Source: an uncultured Lachnospiraceae bacterium (GTDB lineage: Bacteria; Bacillota; Clostridia; Lachnospirales; Lachnospiraceae). Taken from it: a stretch of 64,000 bases of DNA. Shown piece by piece: positions 17,408 through 25,733 of this stretch (within the stretch, counting starts at the first letter, position 1; each line of letters begins with the position of its first letter). A program made the position numbers and the translations under genes. The notes beneath the pieces are model-generated. The model saw only the letters and a program-made list of their open reading frames with translations. It was not told the origin of the DNA and searched no databases. The stretch lies in the NCBI GenBank assembly GCA_949471785.1, contig CASWRE010000001.1, positions 1 through 64,000 of the forward strand, in the 5' to 3' direction.

Positions 17408-17435
17408 ACCCCGGCAGTACACAGACTGCCGGGGT
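17408..17435 (-). terminator. Attenuating terminator after the binding-protein gene
   Basis: ACCCCGGCAGT/ACTGCCGGGGT form a perfect 11-bp stem with a 6-nt loop, followed on the minus strand by TTTTTG. It lies between the binding-protein gene and the ATPase gene, so it probably lowers expression of the membrane subunits relative to the binding protein. Confidence 0.75.
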
Positions 17436-17451
17436 GCTTACTCAGACTGCT

Positions 17452-18621
17452 TTATTCTGCTCCCAGTGTAAAGTTATACTCTGCTTCCGGATTCAGCGCT
17501 TTCGACGAACTTGCCCAGTCAAAGGTATCTTTTTTCTGGAAATCCGCCACACTTGTCTGGTCTACACAATACAGACTCATCTGGATACGGTCCGGACCGT
17601 CATAGGCCACGCCGTTGAGAATATCAAAGGCAACTACCGCCGCAAAACCGGCCTGCATATAATGACCGCCCGTGGAGAACCACAGCTCTTTCGCCTCCAT
17701 GGATGTAAGAGAAGGAGACAGCAGATCCATACCGCCTACTTTAACGGCATCCAGTTTATTCTCCTCTTTCAGCACATTCACCGTTGCCAGAGCCATGGAA
17801 TCGTTGAAGCACCATACGCCGTCTATGTCTTTATTCGCCTGATACAGATTACGGAACGCTTTATCACCGTCATCCCAGGTATCGCCGGCATACTCAAACT
17901 GAAGCAGCTCCACCTCGGGATGCTCCGCCAGCGCTTTGTCCAGACCAACTTTCCTGTTCTCACCCACGGAGGTTCCCTGTACGCCGCCCACGCCGATCAG
18001 CTTGGTACAGCCCGCATTGATCAGAGACATGGCAATATCATAACCGGCCTGCTCATCATCCGGTCCGATAAAGCACACATAATCATCGCCTACCTTCAGG
18101 TCGTCCCCCGGCCAACGGTCGATGATAACCACCGGAATGCCCGCACTCTTACAGGAAGCGGTAATACCCGCGCACACCGACGCATCCTGCGGTCCGAGAA
18201 CCAGAGCGTCAATACCTGCGGAAATCATACTGTCCACATCCGCAATCTGCTCGGCCTGGTCATAATTACAGTCGTCAATCAGTACTTCGAACCCACAGGC
18301 CTCTGCCGCCTGATTGACACACTCTACCGTGTTCACGCCCCAGAATTCATTGTCGGAACCGGGATAGGAATATCCGATCAAAAATTTCTCGCCGTCGCCC
18401 GCTTTTTCCGCGCTGCTGGCTTCCGCCTGGCTGGCCGCCGGCTCGCCGGTTTCAGAAGCGCCGCTGGCCGCCTCGCTGGACTCCGCCGGCTTGGAGGATG
18501 CCTCTTCCGTCTTGCTCGCCTCAGATTTGCTTGCCGTCTCGGAACTTGAGCCGCCGCCGCAGCCTGTCATTCCCACTACCATGCTTCCCGCCAACACCAT
18601 TGCCAAAAGCTTCTTTTTCAT
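17452..18621 (-). CDS. Sugar-binding lipoprotein of the ABC importer (RbsB type)
   Basis: This 389-aa lipoprotein has a signal peptide with lipobox (VVGMTGCGGG), a Ser/Glu/Ala-rich linker to about residue 75, and a periplasmic-binding type 1 fold: FLIGYSYPGSDNEFW, DVDSMISAGIDALVLGP, IPVVIIDRWPGD and CFNDSMALATVNVL. This is the ribose/galactose/inositol/autoinducer-2 class of binding proteins, so the ligand is a monosaccharide or cyclitol. It heads the transporter part of the operon and is followed by an attenuating hairpin. Confidence 0.92.
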   Translation of the reverse strand: MKKKLLAMVLAGSMVVGMTGCGGGSSSETASKSEASKTEEASSKPAESSEAASGASETGEPAASQAEASSAEKAGDGEKFLIGYSYPGSDNEFWGVNTVECVNQAAEACGFEVLIDDCNYDQAEQIADVDSMISAGIDALVLGPQDASVCAGITASCKSAGIPVVIIDRWPGDDLKVGDDYVCFIGPDDEQAGYDIAMSLINAGCTKLIGVGGVQGTSVGENRKVGLDKALAEHPEVELLQFEYAGDTWDDGDKAFRNLYQANKDIDGVWCFNDSMALATVNVLKEENKLDAVKVGGMDLLSPSLTSMEAKELWFSTGGHYMQAGFAAVVAFDILNGVAYDGPDRIQMSLYCVDQTSVADFQKKDTFDWASSSKALNPEAEYNFTLGAE

Positions 18622-18702
18622 TCTTTTATTCTCCTTTTCTATTTTTTTCAGGGTTCATTAACTCAGAACCGGCATTTACTGTGTCCGCCGCCTGTACAGC
18701 CG

Positions 18703-18936
18703 TCAGACAATCATAAAAGAAATCAGCTTGTTTATATCTTCTTTTTCATAAGCGACGATTTCTAATTCAGGAATTTCATCTCTGCCCTGAAATATACTGG
18801 CCATTGATACGTACTGAGACAGCTTGGACTTCAGATTCAAGCGATCGCCCTCGCCGGTCACCAATTCTACCTTCCCTTTACAAGAATCAATCACCTTAAA
18901 AAATTCCTGGATATCCGTTATGTTTTCAATTTTCAT
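18703..18936 (-). CDS. Small conserved protein of unknown function (77 aa)
   Basis: This acidic 77-aa protein begins MKIENITDIQEFFKVIDSC and ends DINKLISFMIV. Relatives are common in Lachnospiraceae and often carry uninformative or misleading names. I see no catalytic motif. The ATG at 18936 follows AAGGAGG; the frame extends to 19086 but overlaps the upstream aldolase gene. Its place in the sugar operon suggests a small accessory role. Confidence 0.7.
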   Translation of the reverse strand: MKIENITDIQEFFKVIDSCKGKVELVTGEGDRLNLKSKLSQYVSMASIFQGRDEIPELEIVAYEKEDINKLISFMIV

Positions 18937-18988
18937 AATGCGCGCCTCCTTCCTTACTTTATTGACTATCCAGGGACTGCAGTCACTG

Positions 18989-19924
18989 CTATGCCTGTCC
19001 CGATGAACCCAAAACAACCTGTATCTTATGCCGTACCAGCTCCCGCACATTGTCCCGTGCCGGGCGCAGATACTCTCTGGGGTCAAAATGCCCCGGATGC
19101 TCTATCAGATCCTGTCGGACTGCAGCCGTCATGGCCAGCCGCACATCCGAATCAATATTGATCTTACATACGGCCGATTTTGCAGCCTGACGCAGCATCT
19201 CCTCGGGAATCCCTATGGCGTCGTCCAGCACACCGCCGTATTTCCTGATGTTCTCCACATACTCCCGATTGACCGACGAAGAGCCGTGCAGCACAATGGG
19301 ATAATTCGGAAGCCTCTTCTCTATCTCCGCCAGTATGTCGAATCTCAGCTGCGGTTTCTGTCCCGGCTTAAATTTAAATGCCCCGTGGCTGGTGCCGATA
19401 GCGATGGCCAGAGAATCCACGCCCGTCCTCGTCACAAACTCCTCCACCTCGTCGGGATTCGTATAAAAGGCTTCTTCCGCCTTCACCTGTACTTCGTCCT
19501 CAATACCGGCCAGTTTCCCCAGCTCGCCCTCCACCACGACGCCTTTTTCATGAGCGTACTCCACCACCTTTTTGGTGAGGGCAATATTCTCCTCAAAGGC
19601 AAATCGGGAACCGTCGATCATGACGGAGGTAAAACCGCCGTCAATACAGGACTTGCAGATCTCAAAATCTGCCCCGTGGTCCAGATGCAGCGCCATGGGA
19701 ATATCTACCTCCAGCGCCGCGGCCTCCACCAGCTTCATGAGATACGTGTGGTTCGCATATTTCCTCGCCCCCGCGGATACCTGCAGAATGACCGGGGACT
19801 GTTCCTGAGCGGCCGCCTCTGTAATTCCCTGAACAATTTCCATATTATTTACATTAAAAGCGCCGATCGCATAGCCGCCCTCATACGCCTTTTTAAACAT
19901 TTCTCTGGTTGTCACCAAAGCCAT
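18989..19924 (-). CDS. fba: Class II fructose-bisphosphate aldolase family protein
   Basis: This 311-aa zinc aldolase shows the class II landmarks: AIGAFNVNNMEIV, ALHLDHGADFE (zinc His), SVMIDGSRFAFEEN, VVEGELGKLAG, AIGTSHGAFKF (zinc His), PIVLHGSSS (zinc His and glycine loop) and KINIDSDVRLA. The family cleaves fructose 1,6-bisphosphate, tagatose 1,6-bisphosphate or related ketose phosphates; the sequence alone does not fix which. In this operon, next to two PfkB kinases, it probably does the final cleavage to triose phosphates. Confidence 0.9.
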   Translation of the reverse strand: MALVTTREMFKKAYEGGYAIGAFNVNNMEIVQGITEAAAQEQSPVILQVSAGARKYANHTYLMKLVEAAALEVDIPMALHLDHGADFEICKSCIDGGFTSVMIDGSRFAFEENIALTKKVVEYAHEKGVVVEGELGKLAGIEDEVQVKAEEAFYTNPDEVEEFVTRTGVDSLAIAIGTSHGAFKFKPGQKPQLRFDILAEIEKRLPNYPIVLHGSSSVNREYVENIRKYGGVLDDAIGIPEEMLRQAAKSAVCKINIDSDVRLAMTAAVRQDLIEHPGHFDPREYLRPARDNVRELVRHKIQVVLGSSGQA

Positions 19925-19943
19925 CGTCTGTCCCTCCCGCTTT

Positions 19944-20384
19944 CTACTGTTCTCTTTCTATCGCCGCAATCTTGTCAATCCTCGTCTGATGGCGTCCGCC
20001 TTCAAAGGATGTCTCCAAAAACAGGTCTACCATCATCTGTGCCAGGCCGGGACCCACCACGCGTCCGCCCATGCACAAAATATTGGCGTCATTATGCAGC
20101 CGCGTATATTTCGCGCTGAAACAGTCTGAACAGCAGGCCGCTCGGATTCCTTTGACTTTATTAGCCGCCATGGAGATCCCGATACCTGTGCCGCAGCATA
20201 AAATCCCCCGTTCACACTCTCCCGACGAAACGGCCCGGGCCACCGGATAAGCAATATCCGCATAATCCACTGCCTCCGGCGTATAGGCCCCAAAGTCCTT
20301 CACCTGTATATGCCTGGCCTCCAGATAGCTCTTTATCTCTTCTTTCAATGCGTAACCGCCATGGTCACTGCCCAATGCTATCAT
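19944..20384 (-). CDS. rpiB: Ribose-5-phosphate isomerase B family
   Basis: This 146-aa RpiB/LacAB-family protein has IALGSDHGGYALK (substrate phosphate and Asp-His), the active-site Cys segment GILCCGTGIGISMAANK and the RLHNDANILCMGGRVVG segment. RpiB converts ribose 5-phosphate and ribulose 5-phosphate and in some bacteria allose 6-phosphate to allulose 6-phosphate. The ATG at 20384 follows GGGAGAG. A second rpiB lies at 62420-62866, so this one is probably a dedicated copy for the operon substrate. Confidence 0.9.
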   Translation of the reverse strand: MIALGSDHGGYALKEEIKSYLEARHIQVKDFGAYTPEAVDYADIAYPVARAVSSGECERGILCCGTGIGISMAANKVKGIRAACCSDCFSAKYTRLHNDANILCMGGRVVGPGLAQMMVDLFLETSFEGGRHQTRIDKIAAIEREQ

Positions 20385-20420
20385 GTCTCTCCCTCCCCGG
20401 TTCTGCAAAACGGAATCCTT

Positions 20421-21047
20421 TTACCCCTGTGTGGATTCCTGATATTCTTTGATCAGCTGCTGTCCCAGCGCCCCGCCCGGATGGCTCAGAGCAAAATTCT
20501 TTCTCTGAAATCCTTTAAGCTCCGAGGCCACCGTTGCCAGAGCGTCTCCCACTGCCAGCGCCGCCGTAGAACTGGCGGTGGGCGCAAGGCCCATATGATC
20601 GATCTCTTCCCCCGCATCCACTAAAATAGCAATGTCCGTTCCTTCTGCCAGCGGAGATTTTCTGTCTCTGGTGATGGACACCGTCCTGGCGCCAATGATT
20701 TTTAACGGCGTCAGCATATTCAAAATCTCCGGAGACTTTCCGCTGTTGGAGATCATGATCACAAGATCCTTTTTTGTAATCATTCCCATATCTCCGTGCA
20801 GAGATTCGCAGCTATGTACAAAAAATGCCGGAATTCCTAAACTGGCCAGTGAAGCCGCAATTTTTTTGCCGACATGGCCTGTTTTGCCCAGACCGGTTAT
20901 GATCACACGGCCCTCACAGTTCAGCATCGCTTCCACCGTTTGGGTGTACGCTTCGTCTACCTGATCGGCAACCCTGGTAAGCGCGTCAGCCTCTCCTAAA
21001 ATCTTGCTCCTGCAGATTTCTATAATCTGCTCGTTTGTAAAATTCAT
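20421..21047 (-). CDS. SIS-domain sugar-phosphate isomerase (KpsF/KdsD-like without CBS domains)
   Basis: This 208-aa protein is a single SIS domain: VIITGLGKTGHVGKKIAASL, DLVIMISNSGKSPEI (sugar-phosphate binding Ser), and the C-terminal ALSHPGGALGQQLI found in arabinose-5-phosphate isomerases. It lacks the CBS pair that KdsD and GutQ carry (about 325 aa). It may interconvert a ketose and aldose phosphate of the imported sugar. The alternative is a 6-phospho-3-hexuloisomerase-like role. The start is at ATG 21047; the frame reaches 21155. Confidence 0.82.
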   Translation of the reverse strand: MNFTNEQIIEICRSKILGEADALTRVADQVDEAYTQTVEAMLNCEGRVIITGLGKTGHVGKKIAASLASLGIPAFFVHSCESLHGDMGMITKKDLVIMISNSGKSPEILNMLTPLKIIGARTVSITRDRKSPLAEGTDIAILVDAGEEIDHMGLAPTASSTAALAVGDALATVASELKGFQRKNFALSHPGGALGQQLIKEYQESTQG

Positions 21048-21091
21048 AGTCCTCATCCTCTCTGTTCTGCTGTGATATTCTGACACTGCCC

Positions 21092-22015
21092 TTATTCGCC
21101 AGTCTGGATGCGATGTCTCACTCGCTCTCCTGACGGCATTCGCCCATAAACACATCCCCCTGATTTCTGTATGACCAGAGATGCCGTCGCGTTGCCGTTT
21201 ACAGCGGCCTTCTCCATATCCTGATATTCAATATAGGAAGACATAAAACCCGCGCCAAAGGAATCGCCCGCGCCGGTGAAATCCAGGCTGCCGTCCTCAA
21301 TCTCGCTTTTCGCGACAAAGGGCGAGATATACCGGATGTCATGATTTTCTTCTTTATACATGACGCCTTTGCCGCCCAGCGTAACCACCAGGTTTTTCGC
21401 GCCTGCCTGAACCAGATAAGCCGCCGCCTCTTCCGGGGTACCGCCGCCCATAATACTGAACAGATCTTCTGCGCTTGCCTTGATGATCGTGCTGTTCGCG
21501 CAAAGAGTATCAATGACCTTTTTCCCGTAAGGCTCCTTAACCGAGTGACGGATATCGCTGGTAGCGCCGCCGTATCCCCCCAAATCCACGAATACGGTCT
21601 TTCCCATCTGATAGAGCCGTTCAACCACCTCCAGCTCCACTTCATAATTCATGGGGCAAATCTTAAAATATTCCGCCTGCAGGTATTCCGGCCGGATATC
21701 CGCAAAGGTAATATTCGGAGCCGCTTTCTGATATTCCACATATTTCGTTCCGTCTTCCCGGTAAACCAGCAGATTGGTGGTTGTGTAATCATAGGGCATG
21801 ACTCCGTCCCGATTCAGCACGTCGAGCTCCGAAATGACGTCTTCCATATCTTTCCCGTAATAAGTGACAATACCCACCTGCTTCCCCTGAGCCGCCATGA
21901 CCAGGCTGGAATAGGCTGCAGGGCTTCCGATTACCGGGCCCAGTGTCTTATTGGGAAATTGTATCGTTTCTTTTATGATCGTTCCGATCACAACAATATC
22001 CAATTTAGCTTCCAT
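21092..22015 (-). CDS. PfkB-family carbohydrate kinase, first paralogue
   Basis: This 307-aa kinase is the first gene of the operon. It shows the ribokinase-fold start VVIGTIIKETIQFPN, a conserved VIGSPAAYSSLVMA loop, TTTNLLVYREDGTKYVEY, and the catalytic DFTGAGDSFGAGFMSSY. The unusual N-terminal KETI..P.KT.GPV.GSP pattern is shared with the kinase at 23293-24207, so the two are paralogues. The short TTT-Y-G-Y-AP layout resembles myo-inositol/nucleoside-type PfkB kinases more than ribokinase proper, but substrate is inferred. Confidence 0.88.
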   Translation of the reverse strand: MEAKLDIVVIGTIIKETIQFPNKTLGPVIGSPAAYSSLVMAAQGKQVGIVTYYGKDMEDVISELDVLNRDGVMPYDYTTTNLLVYREDGTKYVEYQKAAPNITFADIRPEYLQAEYFKICPMNYEVELEVVERLYQMGKTVFVDLGGYGGATSDIRHSVKEPYGKKVIDTLCANSTIIKASAEDLFSIMGGGTPEEAAAYLVQAGAKNLVVTLGGKGVMYKEENHDIRYISPFVAKSEIEDGSLDFTGAGDSFGAGFMSSYIEYQDMEKAAVNGNATASLVIQKSGGCVYGRMPSGERVRHRIQTGE

Positions 22016-22071
22016 ATCTGTCCTTTCTCATCATGTATCCCTCCTGCTATATATCCCATTAGGATTTATGT

Positions 22072-22131
22072 TAAAGTTAACGTTAACTTTATTGATAATC
22101 GTATCATACACAAAAAAAATCCGGGTGTCAA
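22072..22131 (-). promoter_or_regulatory. Promoter plus LacI-type operator O1 of the 11-gene operon
   Basis: On the minus strand TTGACA (22126-22131) and TATGAT (22103-22108) are separated by 17 bp. The perfect palindrome TAAAGTTAACGTTAACTTTA (22072-22091) starts about 12 bp downstream of the -10. A repressor bound here would cover the transcription start. Confidence 0.8.
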
Positions 22132-22200
22132 TTAGCACTATTCCACAAACAATTCAGAAAAAAATTGTATACCTGTCTTTTAAAAAGGACGTCTGACGAA

Positions 22201-22237
22201 AACAGGAACCCCTGCCCAAATAGCAGCGATTCCTGTT
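22201..22237 (-). terminator. Weak hairpin after lacI
   Basis: AACAGGAA (22201-22208) and TTCCTGTT (22230-22237) form a stem with a long loop downstream of lacI and before the O1 promoter. It has only a short T run on the minus strand, so it is a possible terminator. Confidence 0.4.
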
Positions 22238-22267
22238 CTTTCCTGTTTTTCCGTATGAATTTTTCGC

Positions 22268-23296
22268 TTAACTGGTTTCCCGAATGAGCAGTTCCGGCTC
22301 CATCAGGATCTGCTGGTCCGTCCAGCCGCTTTCTTCATCCAGCTCGTCCGCCTTTTCCTTGGCGCGGATTCGCTCAATCAAAAGTTCCGCTCCTTTTCTT
22401 CCCATCCGCATTTTGGGGACGCCGATGGTCGTAAACCGCGGGCTCAAAAAGGACAACAGAGAGATATCGTCCGTGCCGATCAGCGCCACGTCATGAGGCA
22501 GCGTATAACGTCGCTCCTGTACCGCACCGGCAGCGCCAATCGCAATATTATCACTGTAGCACATAATAGAAACCGGCGGCTTCACCTTTTCCAGAATCCT
22601 TTTTGCCGCCTCGTACCCGTCATTCTGGTTCATACAGCCGGCTATGATCCATTCCGCCCTTGCCGCCACACCACAGTCCTCAAGGGCCTGTCTGTACCCG
22701 GCTTCCCGTCCTTTCGACGAGGACACCTCCGGGAGAAAATTCAGGAAAAAAATATTCTCGTTCCCATAACTGCACAGATGCTTTGCCGCCATATACCCTG
22801 CCTGGTAATCATCCAACGCTACATAAGTATTTTTTTCCTTCTCCAGATAACGGTTCACCAGCACATAGGGAATATCGTACTGCTCCAGTAGACGGGTGCT
22901 TTTTCCGTTGCCGGCGGCCGGGGTCAGCAGTACGCCGGCCACATTCAGCCCTCTCAACTCATCAATAAACTGCGTCTCCCTTTCTACATCCTCATAACTG
23001 TTCATCAATATGCAATGATAACCATGCCGGAACATAACTTCCTCAATCCCGCGGATAACCCGCGCATAAAAAGGATTGGTATTGTCACTGAATATGACGC
23101 CGATCAATTTCGTCTTCTGCTGTCGAAAACTTCTGGCCACCTGGTTTGGCATGTAATTCATTTTCTTTGCATAGTCCAGAATCTCTTTCTTTCTTTTAGG
23201 CGAAATATCCGGATGATCATTCAGGGCCTTTGACACGGTCGTGATACTTACATTGAGGCCCTCCGCCAGATCTTTCAGCCGGGTTACTTTTTTCAT
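22268..23296 (-). CDS. LacI-family transcriptional repressor
   Basis: This 342-aa regulator has the LacI helix-turn-helix (TRLKDLAEGLNVSITTVSKALNDHPDISP), the hinge helix (YMPNQVARSFR) and a type 1 periplasmic-binding-like effector domain (IGVIFSDNTNPFYARVIRGIE ... MCYSDNIAIGAAGAVQ ... VALIGTDDISLLSFLSPRFTTI). It is translated from an ATG overlapping the stop of pfkB2. I infer that it binds the GTTAACGTTAAC palindromes at the three promoters around it and is released by a sugar or cyclitol phosphate. Confidence 0.92.
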   Translation of the reverse strand: MKKVTRLKDLAEGLNVSITTVSKALNDHPDISPKRKKEILDYAKKMNYMPNQVARSFRQQKTKLIGVIFSDNTNPFYARVIRGIEEVMFRHGYHCILMNSYEDVERETQFIDELRGLNVAGVLLTPAAGNGKSTRLLEQYDIPYVLVNRYLEKEKNTYVALDDYQAGYMAAKHLCSYGNENIFFLNFLPEVSSSKGREAGYRQALEDCGVAARAEWIIAGCMNQNDGYEAAKRILEKVKPPVSIMCYSDNIAIGAAGAVQERRYTLPHDVALIGTDDISLLSFLSPRFTTIGVPKMRMGRKGAELLIERIRAKEKADELDEESGWTDQQILMEPELLIRETS

Positions 23297-24207
23297 CGCC
23301 GCCGTCCCCCTTCCATTCTTATCTTAATCATGCCGTCCGTCGGCATACGCTTTTCCACACAGCCGCCCTTCACATCCAGGACCAGGGAGGCGGCGCTGTT
23401 TCCGTATCGTACCGCATAATCCATATCAGAAGGATCATCACACAGAGCCGCTATCATACCGGCGGCAAACACATCGCCCGCTCCGGTAAGATTTTTCTGT
23501 TCTTCCCGCTCCGCCCTGCAGCAGGGAAAACGCTTCAGATCCCCTCCCCTTTTCTGGTACGCAGCCCCCTCTGTTCCCATGGTCACCGCCACGCAGCCTG
23601 CCCCCCGGGCCAGCAGATAGGCGGTGCAGGCCTCCACGCTTTTATCCGGCATCAGATAGCGCAGATCGTCCCGGCTCGCTTTGATGATGGCGGCGCATTG
23701 ACACAATGCGTCAACCAGCTTCCGTCCCCGAATCGTATCCACGGAAAAATGATTATAGGAAGTGGTTCCTCCATATCCCCCCAGATCTACAATAACCGTC
23801 TTTCCGCGGTCCTTCAGCATTCTGCACACATCCGGGTCTACTTCAAAATGCATGGGGCTGATAAAAAAAACAGGAGCCTTGAGGTATTCCTCCGGTATAA
23901 GGCTACAGTCTATCACCGGCGCCACCTTAAAATACTCTACCCTGTTTTTCTCCTCCCCCTGATAAATCAGGTGATTTTCTGTTGTATGGTGATACTTCCT
24001 GCAGCCTGCCGTATCCACCAGGCGCAGTTCCCGATCAATCTCCTCTTTAAAATCTTCTCCATAATAGGTCACCACGCCGACCTTTTTCCCCATCCGCGCC
24101 AATGCCAGGCTGGTATAGGCACAGGGGCTTCCCAAAACCGGCCCGACCGTTTTATCCGGATAGAAAATAGTCTCCTTCACCATATTGCCGATCACGACAA
24201 CTTCCAT
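23293..24207 (-). CDS. PfkB-family carbohydrate kinase, second paralogue
   Basis: This 304-aa kinase is clearly related to the one at 21092-22015: VVVIGNMVKETIFYPDKTVG, VLGSPCAYTSLALARMGK, VDLGGYGGTTSYN and the catalytic NLTGAGDVFAAGM. The start at ATG 24207 has GGAGGGAGTG upstream; the frame reaches 24288 but would begin at the promoter. It shares a 4-bp overlap with lacI, so kinase and repressor are co-translated. Two diverged kinases under one regulator suggest two related substrates or two successive phosphorylations. Confidence 0.86.
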   Translation of the reverse strand: MEVVVIGNMVKETIFYPDKTVGPVLGSPCAYTSLALARMGKKVGVVTYYGEDFKEEIDRELRLVDTAGCRKYHHTTENHLIYQGEEKNRVEYFKVAPVIDCSLIPEEYLKAPVFFISPMHFEVDPDVCRMLKDRGKTVIVDLGGYGGTTSYNHFSVDTIRGRKLVDALCQCAAIIKASRDDLRYLMPDKSVEACTAYLLARGAGCVAVTMGTEGAAYQKRGGDLKRFPCCRAEREEQKNLTGAGDVFAAGMIAALCDDPSDMDYAVRYGNSAASLVLDVKGGCVEKRMPTDGMIKIRMEGGRRR

Positions 24208-24262
24208 TTCTCTCACTCCCTCCGCCAGTCTTTCTGCAAATCCCTTGTATAGATAAACATAA

Positions 24263-24315
24263 CAGTTAACATTAAAGCCACTGCTCATTGTAACCTAATC
24301 GGGTTGCACTGTCCA
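24263..24315 (-). promoter_or_regulatory. Promoter plus operator O2 of pfkB2-lacI
   Basis: On the minus strand TGGACA (24310-24315) and TACAAT (24287-24292) are 17 bp apart. CAGTTAACATTAAAG (24263-24277) is a variant of the LacI palindrome placed about 10 bp downstream of the -10, so lacI is autoregulated. Confidence 0.7.
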
Positions 24316-24370
24316 GAATGCAATTTGGATTTTATCTTTTAATCATTATTCTCAATTTTCCTGCTATTTT

Positions 24371-24416
24371 TTGTGAATTAGTCACAATTGACATTTTTCC
24401 CTCCCGAGAATATAAT
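24371..24416 (+). promoter_or_regulatory. Promoter of the ino1 operon with upstream palindrome
   Basis: TTGACA (24388-24393) and TATAAT (24411-24416) have a 17-bp spacer, a consensus promoter. Just upstream TTGTGA (24371-24376) and TCACAA (24382-24387) form a palindrome with 5-bp centre. It resembles CRP-type half sites but with the wrong spacing, so the binding protein is unknown. Confidence 0.75.
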
Positions 24417-24442
24417 GGCCACATAAGAAATAGTTAATGTTT

Positions 24443-24519
24443 CAGTTAACGTTAAAGCTAAGAAGTATCCGCGATTGCGATACATATTTTTTTCCTCTAA
24501 GCTTTAACGTTAACTTTAA
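24443..24519. promoter_or_regulatory. LacI-type operators O3 and O4
   Basis: O3 CAGTTAACGTTAAAGCT (24443-24459) and O4 AGCTTTAACGTTAACTTTA (24500-24519) share the AGTTAACGTTAAA core with O1 and lie in opposite orientation about 57 bp apart centre to centre, both downstream of the ino1 promoter. Paired operators suit cooperative binding or a small loop. Confidence 0.78.
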
Positions 24520-24559
24520 CATAACACTATCTTAAAACTACATTTTGGAGGAAAACACT

Positions 24560-25645
24560 ATGGGAAAGAAAAAAATCAGACTGGCACTTGTCGGCGTGGG
24601 AAACTGTGCATGCTCTCTTGTACAGGGTATCGAATTTTATAAAACGCCGGAAATCGCAGAAGAAGCCGGCGGCCTTATGCACTATGACCTGGGCGGTTAT
24701 GTTCCCTCGGACATTGAAGTTGTCGTGGGGTTTGACGTGGACTCCAAAAAGGTTGGCAAGGACGTGAGCGAAGCGATCCTTGAATGGCCGAACTGCACTT
24801 ACAAAATCTGTGATGTTCCGTTCTTAAATGCACCGGTTCTGAAAGGACCCGTTCTGGATGGCGCTCCGGATCATCTTCAGCATTATTATGGAAAAGATTA
24901 CTTCACCATTGATGAAGCTCAGAAGCCGGTAGACGTGGCTCAGACTCTGAAAGACTACAAGGTCGACGTCATATTGATCAATCTGCCCACCGGTTCCCAT
25001 GAAGCGGCAAGATTCTATCTGGACGCCGCCTGCGAAGCCGGCTGCGGCGTGGTAAACGGCATTCCCGAGCTGCTGGCAAGCTCGCCTGATACGGCCGAAA
25101 AAGCGAAAAAAGCCGGTATTCCTCTGTTGGGCGACGACTGGAAGAGCCAGCTGGGCGCCACCATCGTACACAGAGCCCTGGCAAAGCTGTTTGAAGACAG
25201 GGGTATTAAAATCACCAAATCTTATCAGCTGAATTATGCGGGCAATACCGATTTCATCAATCTGGTCATGCGCGGCGAGACCAAACATGTGACGAAGCAT
25301 GACGCCATTGCCAGCATCCTGAAAGAAAAAGACACGCCGATCGCTCCCGGATTTGCTTTCGTGGATAACCAGGGCGATCAGAAAACCGCTATCATCTCCA
25401 TTGAAGGCCAGAAATTCGGCGGCGCTCCGGTACGCCTGAACCTGAAACTGGATGTTATCGACAGCCCGAACTCCGGCGGTATCAGCGTAGATGCCGTGAG
25501 ATGCTGCATGCTGGCCAAAGAAAGAGGCATGGCGGGCGCCATTGAAGAGCCCAGCTCCTACTTCTTCAAACATCCGCCGGTACAGTTCACCGATGATCAG
25601 TGCCACCAGATGGTAGAGGATTTCATCGCCGGCAAACGTAAGTAA
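24560..25645 (+). CDS. ino1: Inositol-3-phosphate synthase (Ino1 family)
   Basis: Ino1 converts glucose 6-phosphate to myo-inositol 3-phosphate with an NAD cofactor. The 361-aa protein is of the short prokaryotic type. It has the Rossmann start LALVGVGNCACSLVQGIEFY, VVVGFDVDSKKVGKDVSEAI, NLPTGSHEAARFY, the catalytic-domain block GDDWKSQLGATIVHRALAKL and LNYAGNTDFINLV, and a C-terminal HPPVQF. The ATG at 24560 follows TGGAGGA. It heads the divergent operon of the LacI regulon. Ino1 is not a routine Firmicute gene, and its place among import and kinase genes is unusual; it may work with the PfkB kinases on cyclitol phosphates. Confidence 0.88.
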   Translation: MGKKKIRLALVGVGNCACSLVQGIEFYKTPEIAEEAGGLMHYDLGGYVPSDIEVVVGFDVDSKKVGKDVSEAILEWPNCTYKICDVPFLNAPVLKGPVLDGAPDHLQHYYGKDYFTIDEAQKPVDVAQTLKDYKVDVILINLPTGSHEAARFYLDAACEAGCGVVNGIPELLASSPDTAEKAKKAGIPLLGDDWKSQLGATIVHRALAKLFEDRGIKITKSYQLNYAGNTDFINLVMRGETKHVTKHDAIASILKEKDTPIAPGFAFVDNQGDQKTAIISIEGQKFGGAPVRLNLKLDVIDSPNSGGISVDAVRCCMLAKERGMAGAIEEPSSYFFKHPPVQFTDDQCHQMVEDFIAGKRK

Positions 25646-25661
25646 ATAAACATGTATTATC

Positions 25662-25702
25662 TGCTGCAAAATTGCAGGGTTTGCTTCCTCAATTTTGCAG
25701 CA
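25662..25702 (+). terminator. Hairpin after ino1 (attenuator)
   Basis: TGCTGCAAAATTG (25662-25674) pairs perfectly with CAATTTTGCAGCA (25690-25702), followed by CTTTT. It sits between ino1 and rpe and probably gives ino1 higher expression than the genes behind it. Confidence 0.7.
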
Positions 25703-25733
25703 CTTTTAAACTGTATGGAAGAGAGGTAACTCT

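Noticed and set aside
24371-24387. CRP/FNR binding site upstream of ino1
   Set aside because: The palindrome has a 5-bp centre instead of the usual spacing, and such regulation is not typical in this group; kept only as an unassigned palindrome.
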